Assembly (NCBI GenBank): GCA_910586555.1
Contig: CAJUJY010000016.1
Span: 1 to 56,570, forward strand
Length of the DNA stretch: 56,570 bases
Direction: 5' to 3'
DNA from: an uncultured Lachnospiraceae bacterium
GTDB lineage: Bacteria > Bacillota > Clostridia > Lachnospirales > Lachnospiraceae
Both the position numbers and the translations under genes were made by a program. Below the pieces are notes generated by a model. That model had not been told where the DNA came from, searched no databases, and was given only the letters and a program-made list of their open reading frames with translations. This document shows positions 25,140 to 33,269 of this stretch, piece after piece (the stretch's first letter is position 1; each line of letters starts with the position of its first letter).

Positions 25140-26159
25140 TCAGAACTGTTTAAGGAAACGTGTATCATTTTCATATAACAGCCTCATGTCATCAATTTCA
25201 TATTTAAATAATGCAATACGTTCAAGTCCTACACCAAATGCAAAGCCTGAATATTCTTCAGGGTCAATGCCGCTCATTTCAAGCACATGCGGATGTACCA
25301 TACCGCAGCCAAGTATTTCAACCCATCCTGAACCTTTACAGAAACGGCAGCCCTTACCGCCACATTTAAAACATGAAACGTCTACTTCTGCACTTGGTTC
25401 TGTAAACTGGAAATGGTGTGGCCTGAATTTAATCCTGGTATCTTCACCAAAAAGTCTTTTAGCAAATTCCTGTAATGTACCTTTAAGATCTGCAAATGTA
25501 ATTCCTTTATCAATTACAAGCCCTTCTATCTGGTGGAATGTAGGTGAATGTGTTGCATCCATTTCATCGGAGCGGAAAACCCTTCCTGGTGCTATCATTC
25601 TTATTGGAAGCCTGCCTTTTTCCATTTCATGCACTTGTACAGAAGAAGTCTGTGTACGCAGGAGTATATCCTGTGTAATGTAAAATGTGTCCTGTTCATC
25701 TTTGGCAGGGTGGTTTGCAGGAATATTTAATGCTTCAAAGTTGTAATAGTCTTTTTCGATTTCGGGACCTTCAACGACTTCATATCCCATCCCAATAAAT
25801 ATATCTTCTACCTCTTCAAGTGTTATATTGCTTGGGTGGCGGTGTCCCTGTGCAAGTTTTGTCCCAGGAAGTGTGACATCTATTTTTTCGTTTATAAGCC
25901 TTTCTTCAAGAATTGCTTTCTCAAATTCCTTTTTCTTTGCTTCAAGCTTTTCATCAATCCTTGCCCTTGCTTCATTCACCATCTGCCCGGCCTTTGGCCT
26001 GTCTTCTGGTGCAAGGTCTTTCATGGATTTAAGCAGTGATGTAAGTTCACCTTTTTTACCTAAAAATGCAACTTTAATATCATTCAGCTTGCCAGGCTGT
26101 TCTGTTGCATCAATTTGTTCAAGGGCAGCGTCCATGATTTTCTTTAATTTTTCTTTCAT
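25140..26159 (-). CDS. pheS: Phenylalanyl-tRNA synthetase alpha subunit
   Basis: A 339-residue catalytic subunit of phenylalanyl-tRNA synthetase. Residues 1-85 are the N-terminal coiled coil that touches tRNA. The class II core has HPSNITLEEVEDIFIGMGYE, motif 2 (MDATHSPTFHQIEGLVID), a Cys-rich insert (CFKCGGKGCRFCKGSGW) and motif 3 (GFAFGVGLERIALFKYEIDD). Length and motifs are intact. GAGG lies about 7 nt before the ATG. It is the first gene of pheST and is governed by the T-box leader, which allows read-through when tRNA-Phe is uncharged. Confidence 0.97.
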   Translation of the reverse strand: MKEKLKKIMDAALEQIDATEQPGKLNDIKVAFLGKKGELTSLLKSMKDLAPEDRPKAGQMVNEARARIDEKLEAKKKEFEKAILEERLINEKIDVTLPGTKLAQGHRHPSNITLEEVEDIFIGMGYEVVEGPEIEKDYYNFEALNIPANHPAKDEQDTFYITQDILLRTQTSSVQVHEMEKGRLPIRMIAPGRVFRSDEMDATHSPTFHQIEGLVIDKGITFADLKGTLQEFAKRLFGEDTRIKFRPHHFQFTEPSAEVDVSCFKCGGKGCRFCKGSGWVEILGCGMVHPHVLEMSGIDPEEYSGFAFGVGLERIALFKYEIDDMRLLYENDTRFLKQF

Positions 26160-26204
26160 ACTTTACCTCATTTCCAGGAAATACCTTCCCTTTATTATTT
26201 TTTA

Positions 26205-26465
26205 GTAAACTAAAAAGCCCCTGCCGTATAAACGGCAGGGACGTAAAATTCCGCGGTACCACCCTGTTTCTTATAGCAGCCAGGACACCTGGTTTTACAG
26301 GCTGGCAGCCATAAACTCTTAATTATGCATATAACGCCTGCAAAACGCCATTCCCTACACAATAAAGCATAAAACCTGCTTATCTTCAGGAACAGGGCTC
26401 CCATGTGAAATTAAACATACAACCCTTTAGGAATGTTTACAGCCAGTGGCATTCCCTCTCTGTAA
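26205..26465 (-). ncRNA. T-box leader of pheST
   Basis: A tRNA-sensing riboswitch. The invariant T-box AGGGTGGTACCGCGG is exact at 26265-26251. It is followed by a terminator stem (CCCTGCCGT / ACGGCAGGG, 26240-26215) and CTTTTTAG. Stem I begins near an AGAGAG at about 26460, and a TTC triplet suited to phenylalanine is available in its upper part (26410-26380), although I could not fix the specifier loop with certainty. When uncharged tRNA-Phe binds, the T-box pairs to form the antiterminator, and pheS-pheT is transcribed. Confidence 0.93.
26211..26240 (-). terminator. Intrinsic terminator of the T-box leader
   Basis: A 9-bp GC-rich stem (CCCTGCCGT with ACGGCAGGG), then CTTTTT on the minus strand, about 50 nt before pheS. 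It is mutually exclusive with the T-box antiterminator. Confidence 0.85.
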
Positions 26466-26617
26466 AGATATACTGTATGCCTTGCCAGGCAATAATACCT
26501 GCATGTTCAAAGCCTTTAATTCTAATATTAAAATACTACTTTTATGGTCAAATGATATCCATAATCCACATTGCAGTCTTTGCAGTTAAAGATATAGATA
26601 AATATTTTATGCGTTTT

Positions 26618-26646
26618 AGGATAGCATGTTTTTTTCTGTTTGTCAA
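26618..26646 (-). promoter_or_regulatory. pheST promoter
   Basis: On the minus strand TTGACA (26646-26641), 17-nt spacer, TATCCT (26623-26618). The -35 is perfect and spacing ideal. Transcription should start near 26611, giving a leader of about 450 nt that contains the T-box. Confidence 0.7.
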
Positions 26647-26669
26647 TATCTGGACACAATACATCACGG

Positions 26670-27142
26670 CTGTTTCATAAATTTTTAATTGGGTATAAAC
26701 AGAAGATAATTTATAGTTATCTACGGTTTGCTTTAAAGAGTTTGTGTATATGGTAATTTTTATGTCCTCGCAATTCCAAAGTAATCCTACAGGCAACCCG
26801 CTTCCGCTTGGACGGGTTCACGCAACGGCGCATAGAAATCTAAATGTTTCATATAAACATTTAAATTTCTATGCACTGCTAACATTATAGTGTTGTACAC
26901 ATATCGTAGATCAATGTCATTAAGTTAAAGAGATTTACAAAAAATATTTTTATAAACTTCCAAAATGTATATTACCTGGCAGGTTCCAAATGTGCTTCCA
27001 ATGGATAGCTGTACGGAAGCGGGCTGTCCATGGGACACTTTGGAACTGCCAGGGCATAATATTCTAATCTATTATTTAAAATAAACCATAGATAACTATA
27101 AATTATCTTTTATTTATACGCAATTAAAAATTTATAAAACAG
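26670..27142. repeat. Hairpin-bearing dispersed repeat, copy B
   Basis: A 473-bp unit with inverted ends like copy A (CTGTTTCATAAATTTTTAAT on the left; its complement ends at 27142). It shares the core stem CCTGGCAGGTTCC...GGAACTGCCAGGG (about 26972-27056) and the flanking AATATTTTTATAAAC with copy A. It also contains a second strong hairpin, GCATAGAAAT ... ATTTCTATGC at 26831-26875, that copy A lacks. It encodes no protein that I can support. It fills most of the 700-bp gap between the T-box and the next gene. Confidence 0.75.
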
Positions 27143-27168
27143 AAATGTCAATTTATCTCCCATTTGCT

Positions 27169-27810
27169 TTAAAATATTATCTTTTCGCAAGTCCTGGTAA
27201 AGTAACAGTTTCCACTGTAAAGCCCTTTTTCATATAATACCCCGGCTATTTCCTGCATTTGTAAGTCTAACCTGTGGTAAACACGTCTGCATGGCCATGG
27301 CAGCCCTGTAATATATTCTTGCTGCCTTTGGCCAAGTACAGATGTTATTTCGTGGAATTTTTCTAAGTCCTTATTTTGTATTATGCCAAAGTCACAGGAA
27401 ATATAAGCCTCTTTTTCTTCATGTTTATTGCATTTTTCTGAAATATAGTGAAAAAAATTTTGTTTATTTTCTTTATTATATTCTGTAACTTCCCATAAAA
27501 TTTCCCTGTAATCCTGCTGTCTGGTTACAGTACCACAGAAACTTTTTCTCCCATATTTATTAATTTTTTCTGTATAAGTAATTTTATCTTGCATAGGTTT
27601 AGAACCTGGTTCTGTATCTAGCAGGATTTTTTCTGATAAAAAGTAGTTCCAGACAGTTTCCTGGATTTTCTCAAATGGTACAGGGTATCCAAGGCTGTTT
27701 TTTATACGCTTTACTGTATACCCTTTATCAGCAAGGTGGCGTATTGCATTTCCTGCTGCCATGTCAAAAACAAACCCAGATAACGCATTTTCAAAATATT
27801 TATTATTCAT
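27169..27810 (-). CDS. Conserved protein of unknown function
   Basis: A 213-residue cytoplasmic protein without signal peptide or membrane segment. The N-terminus contains FVFDMAAGNAIRHLADKGYT, a pattern I recall from uncharacterised Lachnospiraceae proteins. The C-terminal part includes ITGLPWPCRRVYHRLDLQMQ. No catalytic motif is evident; several Cys residues are scattered. The ribosome-binding site is weak (AGAAG). It stands alone, 93 bp upstream of the nrdG end on the same strand side. Confidence 0.6.
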   Translation of the reverse strand: MNNKYFENALSGFVFDMAAGNAIRHLADKGYTVKRIKNSLGYPVPFEKIQETVWNYFLSEKILLDTEPGSKPMQDKITYTEKINKYGRKSFCGTVTRQQDYREILWEVTEYNKENKQNFFHYISEKCNKHEEKEAYISCDFGIIQNKDLEKFHEITSVLGQRQQEYITGLPWPCRRVYHRLDLQMQEIAGVLYEKGLYSGNCYFTRTCEKIIF

Positions 27811-27903
27811 AAGAAACTTCTATCTAGCCTTAAAAATACAATTATGCTTTAGGATAACACATAAATGCTCAATAAGTTATGGTCCAATCCCCTCTTTGTA
27901 AAC

Positions 27904-28431
27904 CTATATCTCTTGTTTCCAGTATACAATTTCCCCAGATTCCAGGCTTTCTTTTACAAGTATTGTCCTCTGGTTGGAAGATCCTTTAAATACAAGTGTT
28001 AAATCTTTTTTATCTTCCATAAATTCACCATCTACCAGGACATCAATATAAGAAAGTATTTCTTTTGTTTCTTCCCACTCATTTAACATATAGCCTTTTA
28101 TATCTTTTTCAAAATCATATCCTGTAAAGCACCATATATCTTTGTCAGGGTATATATCCTTAACTTTCCTTAAAAGTGGCAGAAGCCCCTGCTGGTTACA
28201 GTGTTCAAGCGGTTCACCGCCAAGGAGTGTAAGTCCTTTTATATATTCTGGTTCCATATATTTTATAATTTCATCTTCTGTAGCCTCCGTAAATGGCTTT
28301 CCATAACCAAAGTCCCATGTTTCAGGGTTAAAACAGCCTTTGCAGTGGTGTGTGCAGCCACTGGCAAAAAGTGATACACGTACACCTGGCCCGTTGGCAA
28401 CATCACATTTTTTAATTTCTGCATAATTCAT
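27904..28431 (-). CDS. nrdG: Anaerobic ribonucleotide reductase activase
   Basis: A 175-residue radical-SAM enzyme that installs the glycyl radical on NrdD. The cluster motif is CTHHCKGC (CxxxCxxC), preceded by the typical MNYAEIKKCDVANGPGVRVS and followed by FNPETWDF and GLTLLGGEPL. I set the start at the ATG at 28431 by similarity; an in-frame ATG at 28467 would add 12 residues unlike the family. nrdD ends 53 bp upstream on the same strand, so both are co-transcribed. Confidence 0.93.
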   Translation of the reverse strand: MNYAEIKKCDVANGPGVRVSLFASGCTHHCKGCFNPETWDFGYGKPFTEATEDEIIKYMEPEYIKGLTLLGGEPLEHCNQQGLLPLLRKVKDIYPDKDIWCFTGYDFEKDIKGYMLNEWEETKEILSYIDVLVDGEFMEDKKDLTLVFKGSSNQRTILVKESLESGEIVYWKQEI

Positions 28432-28484
28432 TAGATAGCAACAACCTTTCTTTTCCATTACCTGCATATTTGCCTGTTATTTAA

Positions 28485-30611
28485 CTAAAGATGCAGTACC
28501 CTTGAACTGATTTCCTTTGTTTTGCCATCATTCCAGAAGTTTTCCCCAAGATAGCCACAAGTCCTTCTTGTAACATTCATTTTATTCTTATCCTTGTTAT
28601 GGCACTGCGGACATTCCCATTCAAGGTTATCATTTATTATAATTTCACCATCAAATCCACATACATGGCAGTAATCAGATTTTGTGTTAAACTCTGCATA
28701 CTGTATATTTTCATAAATAAACTTTATAAGGTCTTCCATGGCACTAAGGTTATGTCCCATATTTGGTATTTCAACATATGAAATTGCACCACCAGAAGAA
28801 ATTTTCTGGAACTGGCTTTCAAACCTGAATTTACTAAAAGCATCTATCTTTTCACGTACATCAATATGGTAGGAGTTTGTATAATAGCCTTTATCAGTTA
28901 TATCTTTTATAATTCCATATTTCTTCTTATCAATTTCAGCAAAACGGTAACAAAGGCTTTCTGCTGGTGTCCCATACAGCCCGAAGCCTATGCCTGTTTC
29001 AAGCTTCCAGGTATCACATGCAAGGCGCAGGCGTTTCATAAGGCGCAGGGCAAAATTAGTTCCTTTAGGGTTTGTGTGGCTTACACCTGTCATAAGTTTT
29101 GTAACTTCATACAGCCCGATATATCCTAAAGATATAGTTGAATACCCGTTGTGCAGAAGCCTGTCTATTGGTTCATTCTTACCAAGTCTTGCTATTGCCC
29201 CATACTGCCAGTGTATAGGGCTTACACTTGAAAGTGTGCCTTCAAGTGAATGATGCCTGCACATAAGTGCTTCAAAACATAATGAAAGACGTTCTTCTAA
29301 AAGCTCCCAGAATACCTCTTCATCACCATCTGCTATTATGCCTATCTGTGGAAGGTTTAAGCTTACAACCCCCTGGTTAAAACGCCCTTCAAATTTATAC
29401 ATGCCGTTTTCATCTTTCCACGGGGTAAGGAAACTGCGGCAGCCCATGCATGAAAATACATTGCCCTCATAATTTTCACGCATTTTTTTAGCAGAAATAT
29501 AGTCAGGATACATTCTTTTAGCTGAACATTTTATTGCAAGCTTTGTAAGGTAATCATACTTGCCGCCTTTTAAACAGTTATGCTCATCAAGTACATATAT
29601 AAGCTTTGGAAATGCAGGTGTAACATATACACCTTTTTCATTTTTAATGCCTTCAATGCGCTGTTTAAGTATTTCCTCAATAATCATTGCATTTTCAGTT
29701 ATATAAGGATCATTTATATCAAGATTTAAAAATAAAGTTACAAAAGGTGACTGCCCGTTTGTTGTCATTAATGTGTTAATCTGGTACTGTATAGTCTGTA
29801 CCCCTGATTTAAGCTCATCAGAAAGCCTGTCTTGTACAAAGCTTTCTAATACTTCACTACTTATCCCATCCCCGTATTTCTGCCTGTAATGTAATGCATA
29901 TTTATCATGGCTCTTTCTAAGGTATTTTCCAAGATGCCTTATATCAACTGACTGTCCCCCATACTGGCTGCTTGCGACAGCAGAAATAATCTGTGTCATA
30001 ACAGTACATGCTACCTGGAAGCTTTTAGGGCTTTCAATAAGCTTGCCATTCATAACAGTACCATTTTCAAGCATATCACCAATATTAATAAGGCAGCAGT
30101 TAAAAATACTCTGTAAAAAATAGTCCATGTCGTGAAAATGGATTATTCCCTCTTCATGTGCCTTAACAATTTTTTCAGGAAGAAGAACCCTCTTTGTAAG
30201 GTCTTTTGATACCTCACCAGCTATAAGATCCCTCTGTGTAGATGCAATATAGGCGTTTTTATTGGAATTTTCCTCCATAACATCTTTATTGCTGTTTTTA
30301 ATAAGGCTCATAATAGAATCATCAGTTGTATTGGCACGCCGTACCATTTCACGTGTATAACGGTATATTATGTACTTTTTGGCAAGTTCAAACTTGCCTT
30401 CACCCATAAGCTTTTGTTCAATCATATCCTGGATATCTTCAACCATAAGATTGTCTATATGCTTGTTTTCAATGCCTGCTACAATAGAATCAATTTTTTC
30501 ACCAGACACTTTTTCATAGTGGCCAACTTCTGCATTTGCTTTTTGTATTGCAGCCACTATTTTATTACGGTCATAATCCACAACCCTGCCGTCACGTTTT
30601 GTAACCTTCAT
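28485..30611 (-). CDS. nrdD: Anaerobic ribonucleoside-triphosphate reductase
   Basis: A 708-residue class III ribonucleotide reductase, which makes dNTPs without oxygen. The N-terminus is an ATP-cone (MKVTKRDGRVVDYDRNKIVA). The barrel includes CCLINIGDMLENG and CMGCRSFL. The C-terminus holds the zinc site (CHVCG ... CPQC) and the glycyl-radical loop RRTCGYLGEN, with the radical Gly near residue 686. The ATG at 30611 is chosen by similarity; GTG/ATG at 30623/30620 are in frame and none has a convincing ribosome-binding site. A tnpB element lies just upstream. Confidence 0.95.
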   Translation of the reverse strand: MKVTKRDGRVVDYDRNKIVAAIQKANAEVGHYEKVSGEKIDSIVAGIENKHIDNLMVEDIQDMIEQKLMGEGKFELAKKYIIYRYTREMVRRANTTDDSIMSLIKNSNKDVMEENSNKNAYIASTQRDLIAGEVSKDLTKRVLLPEKIVKAHEEGIIHFHDMDYFLQSIFNCCLINIGDMLENGTVMNGKLIESPKSFQVACTVMTQIISAVASSQYGGQSVDIRHLGKYLRKSHDKYALHYRQKYGDGISSEVLESFVQDRLSDELKSGVQTIQYQINTLMTTNGQSPFVTLFLNLDINDPYITENAMIIEEILKQRIEGIKNEKGVYVTPAFPKLIYVLDEHNCLKGGKYDYLTKLAIKCSAKRMYPDYISAKKMRENYEGNVFSCMGCRSFLTPWKDENGMYKFEGRFNQGVVSLNLPQIGIIADGDEEVFWELLEERLSLCFEALMCRHHSLEGTLSSVSPIHWQYGAIARLGKNEPIDRLLHNGYSTISLGYIGLYEVTKLMTGVSHTNPKGTNFALRLMKRLRLACDTWKLETGIGFGLYGTPAESLCYRFAEIDKKKYGIIKDITDKGYYTNSYHIDVREKIDAFSKFRFESQFQKISSGGAISYVEIPNMGHNLSAMEDLIKFIYENIQYAEFNTKSDYCHVCGFDGEIIINDNLEWECPQCHNKDKNKMNVTRRTCGYLGENFWNDGKTKEISSRVLHL

Positions 30612-30711
30612 GCTATACATCACTGCTACTTAAAATATGGACAAATATACCCATACCAAGATATTGAAAGTTTTCACAAACTTTTCTTGCTGTTTCAACG
30701 TGTATGCTTTT

Positions 30712-30853
30712 GTTAAATTCTAACTACTCACAGGTCTGACGTGTCCAGACACATTGTACACTTTACAGCCGTAAATTCCCGGCTAAGCCACCGGTACATA
30801 CTTACAAATGCCTGGTTATGCTGTTTTGTAAGTTTTTGCATCTCTCAGGTTAA
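30712..30853 (-). ncRNA. Putative omega RNA and right end of the tnpB element
   Basis: The region after tnpB on the minus strand is rich in short stems: CCGG ... CCGG (30793-30778 area) and GTCTG ... CAGAC (30744-30728 area). It ends GTAGTTAGAATTTAAC at 30712. This layout is that of IS200/IS605-type right ends, where the 3' part of tnpB and the end form the scaffold of a guide RNA and the adjoining host bases act as guide. The guide would begin at 30711 and read into the leader of nrdD. Boundaries are inferred. Confidence 0.5.
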
Positions 30854-32040
30854 GGCTTGCGGTCAAGCGGATATTCGCTGTCAGCATGGTATCCACATCT
30901 GCATTTGTAAACCCTGTCTGATAATTTTAAATCTTTTTTAATGTTTCCACATTTATGGCAGAGCTTGCTTGACGGAAACCATCTGTCCACAATCCTTAAT
31001 TCAATGCCGTTTTCACCACATTTCTGTTCCAGTTTTGTCCTGAACTCATAGAACTTCTGTGAAACAACTGCTTTTGAAAGATGCCTGTTCTTCATCATTC
31101 CTGATATATTTAAGTCCTCAACTGTAATATAAGACGGCTTGGTTTTCACTATCCCGTTTACAGTTTTATTAATATAATCAGTACGGATATTATTTATCCT
31201 CTGGTGAAGACGCTGTACCTTTAAGGCTTGTTTTTGTATATTTTGTCCAGGGACATATCCTGTCACTTGGACGTTCTGTCCCCTGTAGCTTTCCCCTTTC
31301 ATTTTTTTACTGTGTTCCTTTAAGTCTTCATATTTTCTCGAAAGACTGCGCTGTTCCCTTTTTAATTTCTTTTCTAATTTTTTTATTTTATATGTTTTAT
31401 TTATATTTTTCTTTACCACCCCGTTACTTATGACTGCAAATTCTTTTATGCCTAAATCAATCCCTAAACCAAAGTTATTTAACTGTGGTTTTTCTGTTTC
31501 CTTTTCTTCCACTAAGACTGATACATAATACCTACCTGCTTTAATTGGAACTGTCCCGCTCCTTATGGTATGTGTGTCAGGGTTTACCGGGATATAGCCT
31601 TTTTCTTTTATCCTGGTCCAGCCAAGGGTGGGGATTTTTATCCTGTGCCTTTCACACCGGATTATGGTTTTAGCATCTGTTTTTACAAAATACATTTTTA
31701 CATCAGATTTTTCCTTTTTCTTAAACCTGGGGAATTTCCCCTGTTTCTTAAAGAACCTGGTAAAAGCAGTACATGCATTTTCCATGGATTTTTTTAATGA
31801 TTTGGAACTTGCTTCTTTAACCCACTGGTATTCCGGGTGAGCTGGAAGGTATTCATTATTAAGCCAGGTACTGAATGTTTTTGCTGTCATAAATTTTTTG
31901 CCCTGCCCATAAAGCTGCTTATTATAATGGAGATAAAAATTATAAATAAACCTGCAGGTGCCAACTGTTCTATTTATTATTTTTTTCTGTTCTTCTGTTG
32001 GGTTTATTTCTGTCTTGTAGCTCTTTAGCAATCCATACAC
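30850..32040 (-). pseudogene. tnpB: tnpB (IS605/IS1341-type) with C-terminal frameshift
   Basis: A 396-residue RNA-guided nuclease of the TnpB/Cas12-ancestor type. Visible are the N-terminal KSYKTEINPTEEQKKIINRT, RuvC I (GLGIDLGIKEFAVIS, Asp), RuvC II (ITVEDLNISGM, Glu) and the zinc finger (CHKCG ... CRCGY). RuvC III should read CGYxADSD followed by NLRDAKTY. Here one extra base near 30874-30875 changes DSD to DSE, and the frame ends at DRKP. Removing that base restores IRLTASLNLRDAKTYKTA and a stop at 30816. The catalytic third Asp is lost, so the protein is probably inactive unless this is a sequencing error. No tnpA is nearby. GTG start. Confidence 0.85.
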
Positions 32041-32368
32041 CCCCTTACCTTGTTCCTGTATTTCCTGTTAAACACATTTTATCATATGTATTTACTTCTG
32101 CCTATATTTTCACTAACTTAACAATTCCTCCTGTTTTAAATTTTTCATTAAAACTACGCCTTTTCTATGGATTTTCCTGGCATTTTATGCTTTAAAACAT
32201 AAAAATACCCTTCCTTTGTACAAAAGGCATACCGCTATTATAGCATTATATAGCAAAAAAGTCCACAAGATATTGTGCATAATATAAAATATACACTACA
32301 TTTTGTGGATTATTACATTTTTCTAAGTCTTACAACTGTAGAATATTATTGCAGGCTTAATATTGTTA
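32041..32368. other. Upstream flank of tnpB and end of the sigma-like gene
   Basis: No gene is seen. It should contain the left end of the tnpB element; an imperfect palindrome TATGTTTTAAAGCATAAAA on the minus strand near 32190 is a candidate end structure. TCCACAAGAT at 32262 and ATTTTGTGGA at 32299 form a stem near the end of the sigma-like gene and may be its terminator. Confidence 0.35.
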
Positions 32369-33166
32369 TTATGATAATGCAACTCTTTTTGTATCTTCTG
32401 ACAAATTCATTATTTTTGTTATTTCCTCAACAGGAATCCTGGTATATTCTGATAATTCCTCTTTAGATGGCCTGTTCCCGTTTTTCTCTGTAAGGTATTT
32501 TGCTGCTTCATGCAGAAGGTTTGCCCTGGCAAGTACTGCACTTTCCCAGTCTTTTCCAGATGTTTCCATATCTATAAAGCTTTCCATTGCACTGGTTATT
32601 TCCATGTTTATTATGCCATTAACAGCCTTATAATCAGGCTCACCATCTTCTTTAATATATTGTGCCCTGTTTTCCTCAATTATGGAAATGCCTGTTAAAA
32701 GTCCTACATTTCCCTCAGATATAACCTCATCTATAGATATTGCTTTATTTGTAACTGCTATGCGTTCTTTATACCTGGAAGCACACTCTGTTACATATGC
32801 AAGTTTACTTTCAACAAACTTATCCCTGAAAGTCTTTTCACCCATAAGGAAATTTTTTATTATATTACAAAGTTCATTATCATTGGGGACATACAACATA
32901 TCTACCTCATGCTGGTAAAGCTGCCTGTTATATAAAGCCCTGCTTTCTGGCGTGGTATTTTCTGCAATGCCGGGTGTTTTTCCATGCCTGTTTATTTTTA
33001 TACCCCCTGCACTAAGATAGCTGTATACTGCTTCCATCTGGGCATTATCCAGTGCCATATTACCAAGGTATTTTTTAATTTCCTCTTCTTCCAGTGTATT
33101 TTGTTGTAATGCTGCTATATCCTTTATCCCGCCAAGTATTTCCAAAAACTTTTCCTGTTCTTCCAT
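32369..33166 (-). CDS. Sigma-70-like protein lacking region 4
   Basis: A 265-residue protein with the layout of a primary sigma factor cut short. Residues 1-55 resemble region 1.1 (EEIKKYLGNMALDNAQMEAVYSYLSAGGIKI in pieces). Residues about 105-165 resemble region 2 (FVESKLAYVTECASRYKER, ISIDEVISEGNVGLLTGISI, in place of the usual DLIQEGNxGL). Residues 215-260 resemble region 3 (LTEKNGNRPSKEELSEYTRI). No region 4, which reads the -35 box, follows. It may be a specialised sigma factor, an anti-sigma decoy or a degraded paralogue of RpoD. AAAGGA lies 9 nt before the ATG. Cytoplasmic. Confidence 0.65.
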   Translation of the reverse strand: MEEQEKFLEILGGIKDIAALQQNTLEEEEIKKYLGNMALDNAQMEAVYSYLSAGGIKINRHGKTPGIAENTTPESRALYNRQLYQHEVDMLYVPNDNELCNIIKNFLMGEKTFRDKFVESKLAYVTECASRYKERIAVTNKAISIDEVISEGNVGLLTGISIIEENRAQYIKEDGEPDYKAVNGIINMEITSAMESFIDMETSGKDWESAVLARANLLHEAAKYLTEKNGNRPSKEELSEYTRIPVEEITKIMNLSEDTKRVALS

Positions 33167-33208
33167 ATGCTAAATCCTTTCTAAAAATAAACTATAATGA
33201 CAAAAGTA

Positions 33209-33237
33209 CAGGCAGGATAATATTTTTATCCTGCCTG
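33209..33237 (-). terminator. Terminator hairpin after aconitase
   Basis: CAGGCAGGATAA (33209-33220) pairs perfectly with TTATCCTGCCTG (33226-33237), loop of five. It sits 33 bp past the aconitase stop. The T tract after it on the minus strand is short (ACTTTTG). Confidence 0.7.
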
Positions 33238-33269
33238 TGGTATTTTATATAACAAGCCTTTGTAAATAT

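Noticed and set aside
30612..30711. NrdR box upstream of nrdD
   Set aside because: No ACACTATATATTGTGT-like pair was found in the leader.
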